DNA of 15,687 nt from Candidatus Poseidoniaceae archaeon (GCA_022451835.1 JAKUNX010000030.1:1-15687), one strand, 5' to 3'. Shown: positions 6,674-14,593, counted from the first letter of the stretch. The notes: generated by a model not told the origin, from the sequence alone. Translations and numbers: made by a program.

Positions 6674-6939
6674 AATTCGTTTCACTAGTTACTCGAATCG
6701 GTCTATTAGCAATGGCCATGATATTAATTTCAGTTCTCAGTGCTGAAGAGGTTTGGGCAGATTCTAGCGATCAACAGCCTACAACCAATGGCTTAGCAGA
6801 TTCACTACTCAATGATTGGGCATTGCCTCTACTATTTGTTGGCATCTTAATGGCAGCATCAATGATTGGTGCAGCGTATTTAATTCGTGATGAAAGGAGA
6901 GAAAATCTCCTTTGGGAATTTGGAGGTGAAGAAGAATGA
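6670..6939 (+). CDS. nuoJ: NADH-quinone oxidoreductase-like subunit J, C-terminal half
   Basis: The protein has 89 residues and two hydrophobic helices (about 5-24 and 49-69), joined by a polar Asp/Ser/Gln-rich loop. The second helix, WALPLLFVGILMAASMIGA, matches the last helix of NuoJ, so this completes the subunit begun by the gene before it. The N terminus alone resembles a signal peptide (Lys, then Arg, hydrophobic core, VWADSS), but the helix-loop-helix order fits TM4 and TM5 of NuoJ, and it should stay in the membrane. The ATG at 6670 overlaps the previous stop (ATGA) and has GGAGGAGG at 6655-6662. Its own TGA overlaps the nuoK ATG in a second ATGA. Sequence identity to NuoJ is weak outside the last helix, so the order of the genes carries part of the argument. 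Confidence 0.8.
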   Translation: MKFVSLVTRIGLLAMAMILISVLSAEEVWADSSDQQPTTNGLADSLLNDWALPLLFVGILMAASMIGAAYLIRDERRENLLWEFGGEEE

Positions 6940-7238
6940 TAGATCCAGCATGGGTATCTGCACTCTCAGCTATATTGTTCATTATTGGTCTAGGTGGCGC
7001 TTTCACTAGAAAGAATGCGATTATTGTACTAATGTGCATCGAATTGATGCTGAATGCGGCTAATATGCAATTTGCTGCGGCAGCAGTACATCATGGAGAC
7101 CCAACAGGCTGGGTTTACACTATCTTTGCCATTGCTATTGCTGCTAGTGAGGTAGCGATTGGATTAGCAATTTTCCTTGCAATGTATGGTAAGCATGAAA
7201 CAATATCATTGGACGATGTTGACGTCCTGAGGAATTGA
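6936..7238 (+). CDS. nuoK: NADH-quinone oxidoreductase-like subunit K
   Basis: This three-helix membrane subunit is related to MrpC and sits in the proton path between NuoJ and NuoN. It has the normal length of 100 residues. Both buried glutamates are present: the one in MCIELMLNAAN in helix two and the one in ASEVAIGLAIF in helix three. The ATG at 6936 overlaps the previous stop (ATGA), with GGAGGTGA upstream ending at 6929. The TGA stop (7236-7238) is part of the nuoL ribosome site. Nothing unusual is seen. Confidence 0.96.
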   Translation: MIDPAWVSALSAILFIIGLGGAFTRKNAIIVLMCIELMLNAANMQFAAAAVHHGDPTGWVYTIFAIAIAASEVAIGLAIFLAMYGKHETISLDDVDVLRN

Positions 7239-7243
7239 GGTGA
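7236..7243 (+). promoter_or_regulatory. Stop-fused Shine-Dalgarno, nuoK/nuoL junction; decides the nuoL start
   Basis: TGAGGTGA includes the nuoK stop. ATG codons follow at 7245 and 7248. The other four stop-fused sites all have exactly four bases between the A of GGTGA and ATG, which picks 7248; 7245 would leave a single base. Confidence 0.75.
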
Positions 7244-7247
7244 TATG

Positions 7248-9518
7248 ATGGCTGGAACTGGTTCAAACGCTATAATCGATAGCGAAATGATGCAATTTGC
7301 TCCGTTGATTATTCTTCTACCGATGCTTGCCTTCCCAGTTATTTTGTTTTTGGGCCGAGTTTTCAACCGTAATCCTTTCTGGAAAGACACCATGAAAGAA
7401 GGTGGAATCATTGCTCTAGTTGTTATGGCAGCAAGTTTGATTATCTCTTTATTACTAATCAAAGATCACATTGGAGGCTTTGCTGGAATTAAAGATTCAG
7501 TAGATTTCCTTTGGCTAAACTCAAGTGTTTACAATGGTGGGTCCTTAGAACCAATCAGTTTTGGTTTTGGTATTTACATTGACCACGTCACTGTGATGCT
7601 ATTATTCGTTGCCTCATTCCTATGTTTGTTAATCAATATATTCAGTATTGGATACATGAATACTGATCCGATTAATGATAATCGCAATCATAGATTCTAT
7701 GCTGAATTTGTACTGTTTTGTTCTGGTATGCTAGGTATGGTTTTGGCAGATTCATTCCTTTGGCTATTCATATTCTGGGAAATAATGGGTCTGTGTTCTT
7801 ACTTATTGATTGGTTTCTATTATGAGAAGCCAAGTGCAGCATATGCTGCAAAGAAAGCATTCCTGACCACTCGTGTTGGTGATGTATTCTTGATGATAGG
7901 TCTAGTAATGATGTGGGATCTATTTGGTTCGCTTGATTATGCAGTAGTATTCGATGAAGCAAATATTGCCGCGGTCGCAGCAGAATCCTCAGGAACCCTT
8001 CAATGGGCTCTAGGTATGATGTTTATTGGTGCTGTTGGCAAATCTGCTCAATTCCCTCTTCACGTTTGGCTGCCAGATGCAATGGAAGGACCAACTCCGG
8101 TTTCTGCACTAATTCACGCAGCTACAATGGTAAATGCAGGACTTTACTTGGTTGCAAGAATGTTCCCATTCTTCGGTGCAGAAGCCCTGCATAATGATTT
8201 AGTTGACCTTGCATTTATCATCGCCTTGATTGGTGGTATTACCGCAGTCATGGCAGCAGCAATTGCTTTTGTCCAGCACGATTTAAAGAAGGTTCTAGCA
8301 TACTCTACAATGAGTCAGTTAGCATACATTTTCACTGGACTAGGTTGTGCAATGTTCTTGGCAAATACCCTAGACTGGCATAATGACGATGGTGCCCATT
8401 ACATCGTAATAGTGGCATTCGGTGCTGCGTTATTCCATCTGTTTAATCACGCAATGGCAAAAGGTATGCTGTTCATGGCAAGCGGTTCGGTAATTCATGA
8501 GGTTCATCACGCTCATCATCATCTACATCATCATGATCATCACGATGATGAACACCACGGTCATGATGACCATCACGAAGATGAATTTGATGCACAATCA
8601 ATGGAAAATATGGGCGGCTTAGCATCTAAGATGCCACTAACCGCAACAGCAATGTTAGTTGGTTCTGCCTCAATAATGGGGCTTCCATTCATTGGCGGAT
8701 TCTGGTCAAAAGAAGGAATTATTGCAAATGCTTGGAGAGTTGCTTTAGAAGATCCACGATTTTTCATTCCAGCAATTTGTGTCTTAGTAGGTGCTGGTAT
8801 GACTGGCTTTTACATGTCAAGAATGTGGTTGAAGACCTTTGCTGGTAAGCCAAAGACCGAAGTTGCAGCTCATGTTGGACCGACAAATACATGGATCAAA
8901 ATACCATTATTTGTCTTAACATTTGTTTCTCTTTCTGCTGTGTTATTCGCAGGTATGGGCTTTACTCATTGGGCACCAGATAGTGAATATGGTTTGATGT
9001 CAGAAAAGAGTCTAATCGACGGTATCGTCTATGAAATGAATCATGCATTTGCTAATAGTGATGCCTTTTTCTTCATCTTAACCTATATCGCAATTGCTAT
9101 TGGTGCAATCTTGGGCCCTGGTATTGCTTTGTCATTGTATGGCGGTAAGCTTGCAGAAGGTGAAAAAGTTAAACCTTGGATGAAACCAATAATCAGACTA
9201 AATTCGTGGGTATTTGATAGATTCCACTTTGATAACAAATCTTTAGCAAACTCAGGCTTATCCAAAGCATTAGCAAATAGATTGTACTTTGATCACTATT
9301 ATGATTTGGCAATGTTGAAGCTAGTTGCAGGTTTCTCAGATAAGTCTGCAGAAACCGATAAGAATGTGGTTGACGGAGTAATCAAGAAGATTGAATCTGG
9401 CAGTCAATCAATTTCCAAGGTTGTTCGTTCGATGACTACCGGTTCGGCTCGAGATTATATTTTGATGGTCTCAGTTGGGGCGTTAGCGATTTTCTTCTTA
9501 CTGTGGGGGGTGGCTTGA
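7248..9518 (+). CDS. nuoL: NADH-quinone oxidoreductase-like subunit L (antiporter-like), with His-rich loop
   Basis: This is the distal proton-pumping subunit, of the Mrp antiporter family. Key charged residues are present: Glu178 in FIFWEIMG, Lys265 in GAVGKSAQFPLHVWLPDAMEG and Lys405 in HAMAKGML. At 756 residues it is longer than the usual 600-680. Residues 417-443 form a loop with 16 His and 7 Asp/Glu, followed by the conserved MGGL. Other members have only a short HHE-type segment there. The C-terminal region keeps a further helix, a long amphipathic segment (about 670-730) and a last membrane helix, as expected for the lateral helix that runs along NuoM and NuoN in this family. The start is placed at ATG 7248 from Shine-Dalgarno spacing, with 7245 as the alternative. 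The TGA stop abuts the nuoM TTG. Confidence 0.96.
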   Translation: MAGTGSNAIIDSEMMQFAPLIILLPMLAFPVILFLGRVFNRNPFWKDTMKEGGIIALVVMAASLIISLLLIKDHIGGFAGIKDSVDFLWLNSSVYNGGSLEPISFGFGIYIDHVTVMLLFVASFLCLLINIFSIGYMNTDPINDNRNHRFYAEFVLFCSGMLGMVLADSFLWLFIFWEIMGLCSYLLIGFYYEKPSAAYAAKKAFLTTRVGDVFLMIGLVMMWDLFGSLDYAVVFDEANIAAVAAESSGTLQWALGMMFIGAVGKSAQFPLHVWLPDAMEGPTPVSALIHAATMVNAGLYLVARMFPFFGAEALHNDLVDLAFIIALIGGITAVMAAAIAFVQHDLKKVLAYSTMSQLAYIFTGLGCAMFLANTLDWHNDDGAHYIVIVAFGAALFHLFNHAMAKGMLFMASGSVIHEVHHAHHHLHHHDHHDDEHHGHDDHHEDEFDAQSMENMGGLASKMPLTATAMLVGSASIMGLPFIGGFWSKEGIIANAWRVALEDPRFFIPAICVLVGAGMTGFYMSRMWLKTFAGKPKTEVAAHVGPTNTWIKIPLFVLTFVSLSAVLFAGMGFTHWAPDSEYGLMSEKSLIDGIVYEMNHAFANSDAFFFILTYIAIAIGAILGPGIALSLYGGKLAEGEKVKPWMKPIIRLNSWVFDRFHFDNKSLANSGLSKALANRLYFDHYYDLAMLKLVAGFSDKSAETDKNVVDGVIKKIESGSQSISKVVRSMTTGSARDYILMVSVGALAIFFLLWGVA
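8496..8576 (+). other. His-rich codon block within nuoL
   Basis: Of 27 codons, 16 encode His (CAT/CAC) and 7 encode Asp or Glu, in the loop before the conserved MGGL. The repeated CAT/GAT units are not a perfect tandem repeat. Confidence 0.9.
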
Positions 9519-11147
9519 TTGATTGACTGGATTTCTATACCACTTGTTGCGTTCCCAATAATTGCTAGCATGATATTATTGGCATTCGTCTCTAATGGGA
9601 CAGAAAGAATGCGCGAGCGTTTGGGTGCACCAATTAGAATGACTTGTTTGGTCTTTTCGTTGATTATGCTAATGATTACTACTGGGATGTTTTTCCAATA
9701 CTTTGGTGATGTAAGTTGGATGAATATTGCATTCAATGACTACGAGTATCAAACCACTTATTCTTGGATTGAGAGCCTTGGAATTAACTGGGCTGTCGGA
9801 TTAGATGCTCTATCATTCCCGATGGTTTGGCTAACTACATTCCTGCTACCAGTGACAATCATTGCCACTTGGAATGAGAAGAGCGGTGCAACTTATTTCC
9901 CTCTACTATTGCTGATGGGCGGTGCTCTAATTGGCGTATTCGTTTCCTTAGATTTGTTCATGTTCTACGTATTTTGGGAATTAACATTGATTCCAATGTT
10001 CTTCCTTATTCTAAAGTGGGGCGGCAAAGATAGAAAGTATGCATCTCAAAAGTTCTTCATTTACACATTTACCGCATCAGTAGTAATGTTACTTGGTCTG
10101 ATTACTCTATATTTCTTACAAGATCCATATTCACTACCATCTGCAGGTACAATGACAGGACGAAGTTTCTCAATTCCTGAATTAATTGATAGTGCTAGAT
10201 CTAGTAATGTAGGAGATAATTGGTATCTCGGTGAACAAATGCAAAAGATACTATTCGTTATGCTAATGATTGGTTTCTTGGTAAAACTGCCTGCTGTGCC
10301 ATTCCATACTTGGCTGCCTGATGCTCACGTTCAAGCACCAACAGGTGGTTCAATGCTGCTTGCAGGTGTTATGCTAAAGATGGGTGCATATGGAATGTTT
10401 AGACTTCCAATTAGCTTGTTCCCACATGCCCTATATCACTTCCAGTTAGCATTGATGATCATCGGTATGGTCTCTCTAGTTTGGGGGGCAATTGTTTGTT
10501 TAGGTCAGACTAATCTAAAGAAAATGGTTGCTTATTCATCAGTTTCTCACATGGGAGTAATCCTAATTGGTATTGCCACAATGCAACCGATGGGTTGGGC
10601 AGCAGCACTATTCATGATGTTCGCCCACGGAATAATCAGCCCAATGTTATTCGCAGTTTGTGGTGCATTCAAGCATCACTACCATAGCATGGAAATTGGA
10701 GCAATGCGAGGTATGGCGAAGCATTCACCATGGCTTGCAACTTCGATGATGTTTGCTTGGATGGCGTCTTTAGGATTGCCATTATTGGCTGGATTCGTTG
10801 CAGAAATAATGATGCTTATCGCACTATGGCATATGATTTCCTTGGATGGCTGGAGCATATGGTGGATGGTAGGTCCAGCATTAGTTCTAGCACTTACTGC
10901 CGCATATTATCTATGGTCAATGCAGAGAACAATTTTCGAAGGTGGAGAAGAAGGACAGCCACCAGCAAATATGGTAGGTCACCCAATTCCTGATATTTCA
11001 AATTCAGAGAAATTCGCCATGCTAATTATGGCATTCTTCACTATCTTATTCGGTATAATGCCGTGGATTGGACTGGATATGATGGATGATTGGACTAAAC
11101 AAATATTCGATGGCTTGATTATTTTTGTCGGTAAGGGAGGTGCTTGA
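9519..11147 (+). CDS. nuoM: NADH-quinone oxidoreductase-like subunit M (antiporter-like)
   Basis: This is a proton-pumping membrane subunit of the Mrp family, placed between NuoL and NuoN. It has 542 residues and about 14 helices. The key residues are Glu154 in FWELTLIPM, Lys256 in FLVKLPAVPFHTWLPDAHVQAPT, His370 in MFAHGIISPM and the late Glu in AGFVAEIM, and all are present. The start is TTG at 9519, directly after the nuoL stop: the in-frame codon before it is that TGA, so no earlier start is possible, and the next ATG lies inside the first helix. A G-rich stretch, GGGGGGTGG at 9503-9511, can act as ribosome site. The loop around residues 205-240 is a little long. The gene ends with a TGA one base before the nuoN ATG. 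Confidence 0.96.
   Translation: MIDWISIPLVAFPIIASMILLAFVSNGTERMRERLGAPIRMTCLVFSLIMLMITTGMFFQYFGDVSWMNIAFNDYEYQTTYSWIESLGINWAVGLDALSFPMVWLTTFLLPVTIIATWNEKSGATYFPLLLLMGGALIGVFVSLDLFMFYVFWELTLIPMFFLILKWGGKDRKYASQKFFIYTFTASVVMLLGLITLYFLQDPYSLPSAGTMTGRSFSIPELIDSARSSNVGDNWYLGEQMQKILFVMLMIGFLVKLPAVPFHTWLPDAHVQAPTGGSMLLAGVMLKMGAYGMFRLPISLFPHALYHFQLALMIIGMVSLVWGAIVCLGQTNLKKMVAYSSVSHMGVILIGIATMQPMGWAAALFMMFAHGIISPMLFAVCGAFKHHYHSMEIGAMRGMAKHSPWLATSMMFAWMASLGLPLLAGFVAEIMMLIALWHMISLDGWSIWWMVGPALVLALTAAYYLWSMQRTIFEGGEEGQPPANMVGHPIPDISNSEKFAMLIMAFFTILFGIMPWIGLDMMDDWTKQIFDGLIIFVGKGGA
11135..11142 (+). promoter_or_regulatory. Shine-Dalgarno of nuoN; decides the start
   Basis: GGGAGGTG lies in the last codons of nuoM, six bases before ATG 11149. 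This rules against the in-frame TTG at 11125, which lies upstream of the site. Confidence 0.7.
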
Positions 11148-11148
11148 T

Positions 11149-12876
11149 ATGTCAGGAGTAGAGAATATTGAGCCTTTTACAGACGGATTTGTTTCAGCAT
11201 TATGTCCTGAATTAGTTCTATTTGCTGGTTTGATTCTGTTAATTATTATTCCAAATTTAGGCAAAGGAACAGTTAGAATTCCAGGTACTCAAACTAGAGT
11301 AATGTGGTTGTTTGGCGGTGATCGATTCAAACTTACCAGTAATCCAAGGCTTCCAGCATGGATTGCTACCATTACTCTTGGTGCGGCTTTTGTTCTTACT
11401 ATGCTGTCGTTCCAAGACGGGGTAGATAGAGCAGCAATAGTTACTGATAGTGGCAAGCAATTGATGTTAGTCAATGGCTTCAGTCGAGTGTTTGAATTGA
11501 TTTTCTTCGGTGCCTTAACTCTCGCAGCATTTGCTTCAATGAATCGTCTAGAAGTGAGGGGCATTGGTCCAAAACTTTCAACAAACGACCTTTACAATAA
11601 TCGTAGACAAGCAGATTTCTACATTTTGATGTTGACTTGTGCTCTTGGTATGTCAGTAGTCGCTTTGGCACAGGATTTGTTTGTCTTGTTCATTGGGTTG
11701 GAACTTGCATCATTCTCAACCTATGTCTTGGTAGCATTCTACAAAGAAACCAAGGCTGGAACTGAAGCAGGTATGAAATATTTCATTGTAGGTTCTGTGG
11801 CCTCTGGTGTTGGATTATATGGTTTGTCAATGCTTTATTTGTGGGCAGGTTCGTTGCAATTTGATGTCTTAGCAAGTCAGTTTGTCATTAATGGAACAGA
11901 CCCATTACCACTTATTGGAATCGGCTTTGTTCTAGTTGGTTTTGGTTTCAAGGTTAGTGCCGCACCGTTCCATTTCGCAGCGCCAGATGCTTACGCAGGT
12001 GCAAGTAGCCCAATCGCTGGAATTTTGGCAACTGCTAGCAAGGCTATGGGTATTATCGGTTTACTGAGAATGTTGCTAATCGTTGCCGCACCTGAAGCAA
12101 GTGAAGACGGAACAGTTTGGCTAACTTTACTTGGAATTCTCTCTTTAGTTACTATGACATGGGGTAATATCGCAGCATTAGGCAGTACTAATCCAAAGAG
12201 AATGTTGGCATATTCCTCAGTCGCTCATGCAGGTTACATGCTAGCGGCAATAACCGCAATTGGAGCATGGAATTGGGATGATTCTCTTGCTGGCGACGGA
12301 GGCGAATCTGCAGTTGCCGTTCTTACTGCGCTAATATTCCATCTTGTGGTTCTGGTTGCTTTCAAACTCGGAGCGTTCTTGGTGTTGTCTATTCTAGAAT
12401 CAGATGGCGATGCATCTCGACTCTCCTCATTAGGCGGTCTTGCTAAGCGAGAACCATTCCTTGCAGTTGCTATGTTCATCTTTATGATTTCATTAGCAGG
12501 AGTGCCACCACTTGCAGGTTTCGTATCGAAGCTTTTGGTTATCATGGGGATAGTCAAGGTAGCAATTGGTCAAATGGGTGCTGAGATTGTTGCAGGAGGT
12601 GACCTTGGATTAGCAGATGTACATTGGGTTTGGTGGCTTGCTTTTGCCATGGTTATCAACTCTGCAATATCGATGTATTATTACTTGAGAATTGGCGTTG
12701 TCATGTTCTTTGAAGAGGCAGAAGAAGGAAGGAGTGGTCCATTGCCTGTTGGTTGGCAAGTTAGATTCGCAATACTTGCTTGTTTGATGGCAACCCTATT
12801 CATGGGTGTTGCAAGTGACAAGTTGCTAGAGATTTGTGAAGTCGCCGCACAAAGTTTGAATTATGGTTGGAATTGA
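11149..12876 (+). CDS. nuoN: NADH-quinone oxidoreductase-like subunit N (antiporter-like)
   Basis: This is the third antiporter-like pumping subunit, next to NuoK. It has 575 residues with about 14 helices. Glu185 in GLELASFSTYVL, Lys268 in GFGFKVSAAPFHFAAPDAYAG and a further Lys298 in the following helix fit the family's proton path. The usual Trp of the PFHxWxPD motif is replaced by Ala (PFHFAAPD). A soluble stretch at about residues 38-70, after the first helix, is longer than usual and contains a basic, Thr-rich loop. The ATG at 11149 is chosen over the TTG at 11125 because of the ribosome site and the one-base gap after nuoM. It is the last gene of the nuo operon: the next gene starts 60 bp downstream, with no strong terminator between. 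Confidence 0.94.
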   Translation: MSGVENIEPFTDGFVSALCPELVLFAGLILLIIIPNLGKGTVRIPGTQTRVMWLFGGDRFKLTSNPRLPAWIATITLGAAFVLTMLSFQDGVDRAAIVTDSGKQLMLVNGFSRVFELIFFGALTLAAFASMNRLEVRGIGPKLSTNDLYNNRRQADFYILMLTCALGMSVVALAQDLFVLFIGLELASFSTYVLVAFYKETKAGTEAGMKYFIVGSVASGVGLYGLSMLYLWAGSLQFDVLASQFVINGTDPLPLIGIGFVLVGFGFKVSAAPFHFAAPDAYAGASSPIAGILATASKAMGIIGLLRMLLIVAAPEASEDGTVWLTLLGILSLVTMTWGNIAALGSTNPKRMLAYSSVAHAGYMLAAITAIGAWNWDDSLAGDGGESAVAVLTALIFHLVVLVAFKLGAFLVLSILESDGDASRLSSLGGLAKREPFLAVAMFIFMISLAGVPPLAGFVSKLLVIMGIVKVAIGQMGAEIVAGGDLGLADVHWVWWLAFAMVINSAISMYYYLRIGVVMFFEEAEEGRSGPLPVGWQVRFAILACLMATLFMGVASDKLLEICEVAAQSLNYGWN

Positions 12877-12936
12877 AGCCTATTCAAGTAGTGAATTCAA
12901 TAAGGGATGTCTATTAGGCCGCAATAGTGAGCCTCA

Positions 12937-13605
12937 ATGGGTAGAAGACATGAAGAGAAAGTCGATGTAGAAGAATTAGCCCGTCTGGAGAATCCAGAGG
13001 ATGGTTCATCTACGAAGATCCGTGTCAAGATGCCTAACCGTAGAATTAACGAAATGTTTGCTCTTGCTGACCAAATTCTTGGTGGCCGAAGAGTTTCTAT
13101 TTTGTGTGAAGACGGTGAGACAAGACTTGCTAGAATTCCAGGAAAAATGCGTCGCCGTCAATGGGTTAGAGAAGGAGATTTAATCATTGTATGGCCGTGG
13201 GATTTTCAAGACTCTAAAGCTGATGTTAAACACCGATACACCAAAACTCAGGCGATGTATCTATCTAGAAAAGGGGTACTTCCAGACGATGTTGATGTCT
13301 TTGGCATGAATGTAACTCATGATGATGATGATGAGCATGATGATCTATTCGGAGTAGTCGAAGATGAAACCGATGATGATGACATGTTTGGTAGCGAAGA
13401 AGACGATGGCGACGATGAAGTTGATGATATGTTTGCATCATCTGATGATGAGGCTGAAGCATCCGAAGAAGCAGCTGAAGAAGCGGTTGAAGAAGCAGCA
13501 GAAGAGCCAGAAGAAGAATTTGTTCCAGTTGAAGAATATCCCGATTCGGGCGATGATGATGACGATGATGACGATGATATTGACATTGATTCGTTGTTTG
13601 GGTGA
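12937..13605 (+). CDS. eif1a: Archaeal translation initiation factor 1A (aIF1A) with long acidic tail
   Basis: This OB-fold factor binds the A site of the small ribosomal subunit during initiation. The core, about residues 25-116, matches the family closely: MPNRRINEMFALADQILGG, TRLARIPGKMRRRQWVREGD, WPWDF and HRYTKTQAMYLSRKGVL. Usual archaeal length is about 95-115; this one has 222. The extra 99 residues (124-222) are mostly Asp and Glu, with a short motif repeated at 135-139, 148-152, 163-167 and 218-222 (DDLFG, DDMFG, DDMFA, DSLFG) and a related DVFG at 120-123. The N-terminal 24 residues are also charged. The start at 12937 is bounded by an in-frame TGA at 12928-12930; only a weak GTGA lies upstream. 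The gap from nuoN holds a short inverted repeat (ATTCA/TGAAT, 12882-12896) and no clear TATA box, so read-through from nuo is possible. Confidence 0.95.
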   Translation: MGRRHEEKVDVEELARLENPEDGSSTKIRVKMPNRRINEMFALADQILGGRRVSILCEDGETRLARIPGKMRRRQWVREGDLIIVWPWDFQDSKADVKHRYTKTQAMYLSRKGVLPDDVDVFGMNVTHDDDDEHDDLFGVVEDETDDDDMFGSEEDDGDDEVDDMFASSDDEAEASEEAAEEAVEEAAEEPEEEFVPVEEYPDSGDDDDDDDDDIDIDSLFG

Positions 13606-13615
13606 GACAAGACCC

Positions 13616-13622
13616 GAGGTGG
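13616..13622 (+). promoter_or_regulatory. Shine-Dalgarno of rio1, supporting a TTG start
   Basis: GAGGTGG is followed by four bases and TTG 13627, the same spacing as the stop-fused sites of the nuo operon. No ATG lies near this site in the rio1 frame. Confidence 0.65.
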
Positions 13623-13626
13623 TCGA

Positions 13627-14592
13627 TTGAAAGACCGTAGAGACGATTGGGACGAACTTGCAATCAACAAGAATCGTAATCGAAGAAAGTCTAAGCGTTC
13701 TAAATCAAAGCAATCTAGTCAAGATGAAATAGATGATAGGGACTTTATACAATCCTTAGAAAATTCTTCCGGGAAATATGACTGGATGAAAGAAAAGCGT
13801 TACAAGTCAATATTTCGAGACATTGAAAATAAGATTCAAGGAGCGATGGGTAAAGGTCCATTTGAATGGGTTGATAGGCGAGTCTTTGACCAAGTCTTTG
13901 ACCGTCTAACATTGATGTCATTATACAAACTGATGAAGAATCAAGTAATTGATACAGTTGATTTTCCAGTTGCTAGAGGTAAGGAAGCCCACGTATTTCA
14001 TGGCACTGACCCTGAAGGCAATCCTGTAGCAATCAAAATTTTTCATACTTCAAATGCAGTATTCAAGAATTTGATGCAATATATCGAAGGCGACCAGCGT
14101 TTTTCTGGATTACGTCGCAGACATCGAGATTTAGTTGATATTTGGGTTAGAAAGGAGCAGAGAAATTTAGCTCGTTTAGCAAAATGGGGCTTGACTGTGC
14201 CAAAGCCATTAGGTTTGAATAAAAATGTCCTTGTTATGGAATATCTAGGAGATGAGACCTCACCTTATCCGAAACTTCGTGAAGTTGTAGTAGATAATCC
14301 GCAAGAAGTCTTTGATGAATTGTTAGAGTTTCTAGCAGTATCATGGCAAAAAGCTAATCTTGTACACGGGGATTTTTCACCGTTCAATATTTTATGGAGT
14401 GAGGATGGACCAATTGTGATAGATGTTGGTCAAGCGGTTATACAATCACATCCTAAGGCTCAAGAATTTTTGATACGAGATGTAACTAGATTGGTTGAAT
14501 GGGCAAATAAAAATGGTATTGAAATAGAATTAGCCGAAGCAATGTATGAGGTTCTAAATATGGATTTGAGTCATATCAAAGAAGAAAAATGA
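13627..14592 (+). CDS. rio1: RIO1-family atypical serine kinase/ATPase
   Basis: RIO1 acts in the last steps of small ribosomal subunit maturation, mainly as an ATPase that releases late assembly factors. The fold is complete in 321 residues: the nucleotide loop ARGKEAHVF at 116-124, Lys137 in AIKIF, the family block EGDQRFSGL to VRKEQRNLARL (154-184), hinge MEYLG at 204-208, catalytic Asp249 in HGDFSPFN, Asn254, and metal-binding Asp266 in IDVGQAV. HGDFSPFN replaces the more usual HADLSEYN but keeps the catalytic residues. The IDVGQ and HP-x-A-x-x-FL-x-RD signatures favour RIO1 over RIO2. The first 50 residues are a low-complexity, mainly basic extension. The start is TTG at 13627, 21 bases after the aIF1A stop; the two genes are likely co-transcribed. 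The stop lies one base from that of the opposing KH gene. Confidence 0.95.
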   Translation: MKDRRDDWDELAINKNRNRRKSKRSKSKQSSQDEIDDRDFIQSLENSSGKYDWMKEKRYKSIFRDIENKIQGAMGKGPFEWVDRRVFDQVFDRLTLMSLYKLMKNQVIDTVDFPVARGKEAHVFHGTDPEGNPVAIKIFHTSNAVFKNLMQYIEGDQRFSGLRRRHRDLVDIWVRKEQRNLARLAKWGLTVPKPLGLNKNVLVMEYLGDETSPYPKLREVVVDNPQEVFDELLEFLAVSWQKANLVHGDFSPFNILWSEDGPIVIDVGQAVIQSHPKAQEFLIRDVTRLVEWANKNGIEIELAEAMYEVLNMDLSHIKEEK

Positions 14593-14593
14593 A

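Noticed and set aside
6670..6939. A secreted small protein instead of NuoJ C half
   Set aside because: The second helix matches the last NuoJ helix, and the gene is locked between nuoJ N half and nuoK by ATGA overlaps.
7115..7462. 115-codon minus-strand frame across the nuoK/nuoL junction
   Set aside because: It overlaps two conserved membrane protein genes and its Ile/Ala/Ser-rich product is what the reverse of membrane-helix codons gives.
11125..11148. nuoN start at TTG 11125
   Set aside because: The Shine-Dalgarno lies downstream of it, at 11135-11142, and points to ATG 11149.
12882..12896. Inverted repeat ATTCA/TGAAT between nuoN and aIF1A as an operator
   Set aside because: Five-base AT-rich arms occur often by chance, and no promoter elements are clearly placed around it.
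13315..13600. GAT-rich tract as a microsatellite or CRISPR-like repeat
   Set aside because: It is coding for the acidic aIF1A tail. Units vary, there are no spacers of fixed length and no palindromic repeat.
13265..13670. Minus-strand open frames rich in Ser or His opposite the aIF1A gene
   Set aside because: They are the complements of the GAT/GAA-rich acidic tail (ATC, TCA, CAT). The plus-strand frame has a clear conserved core and a proper end.
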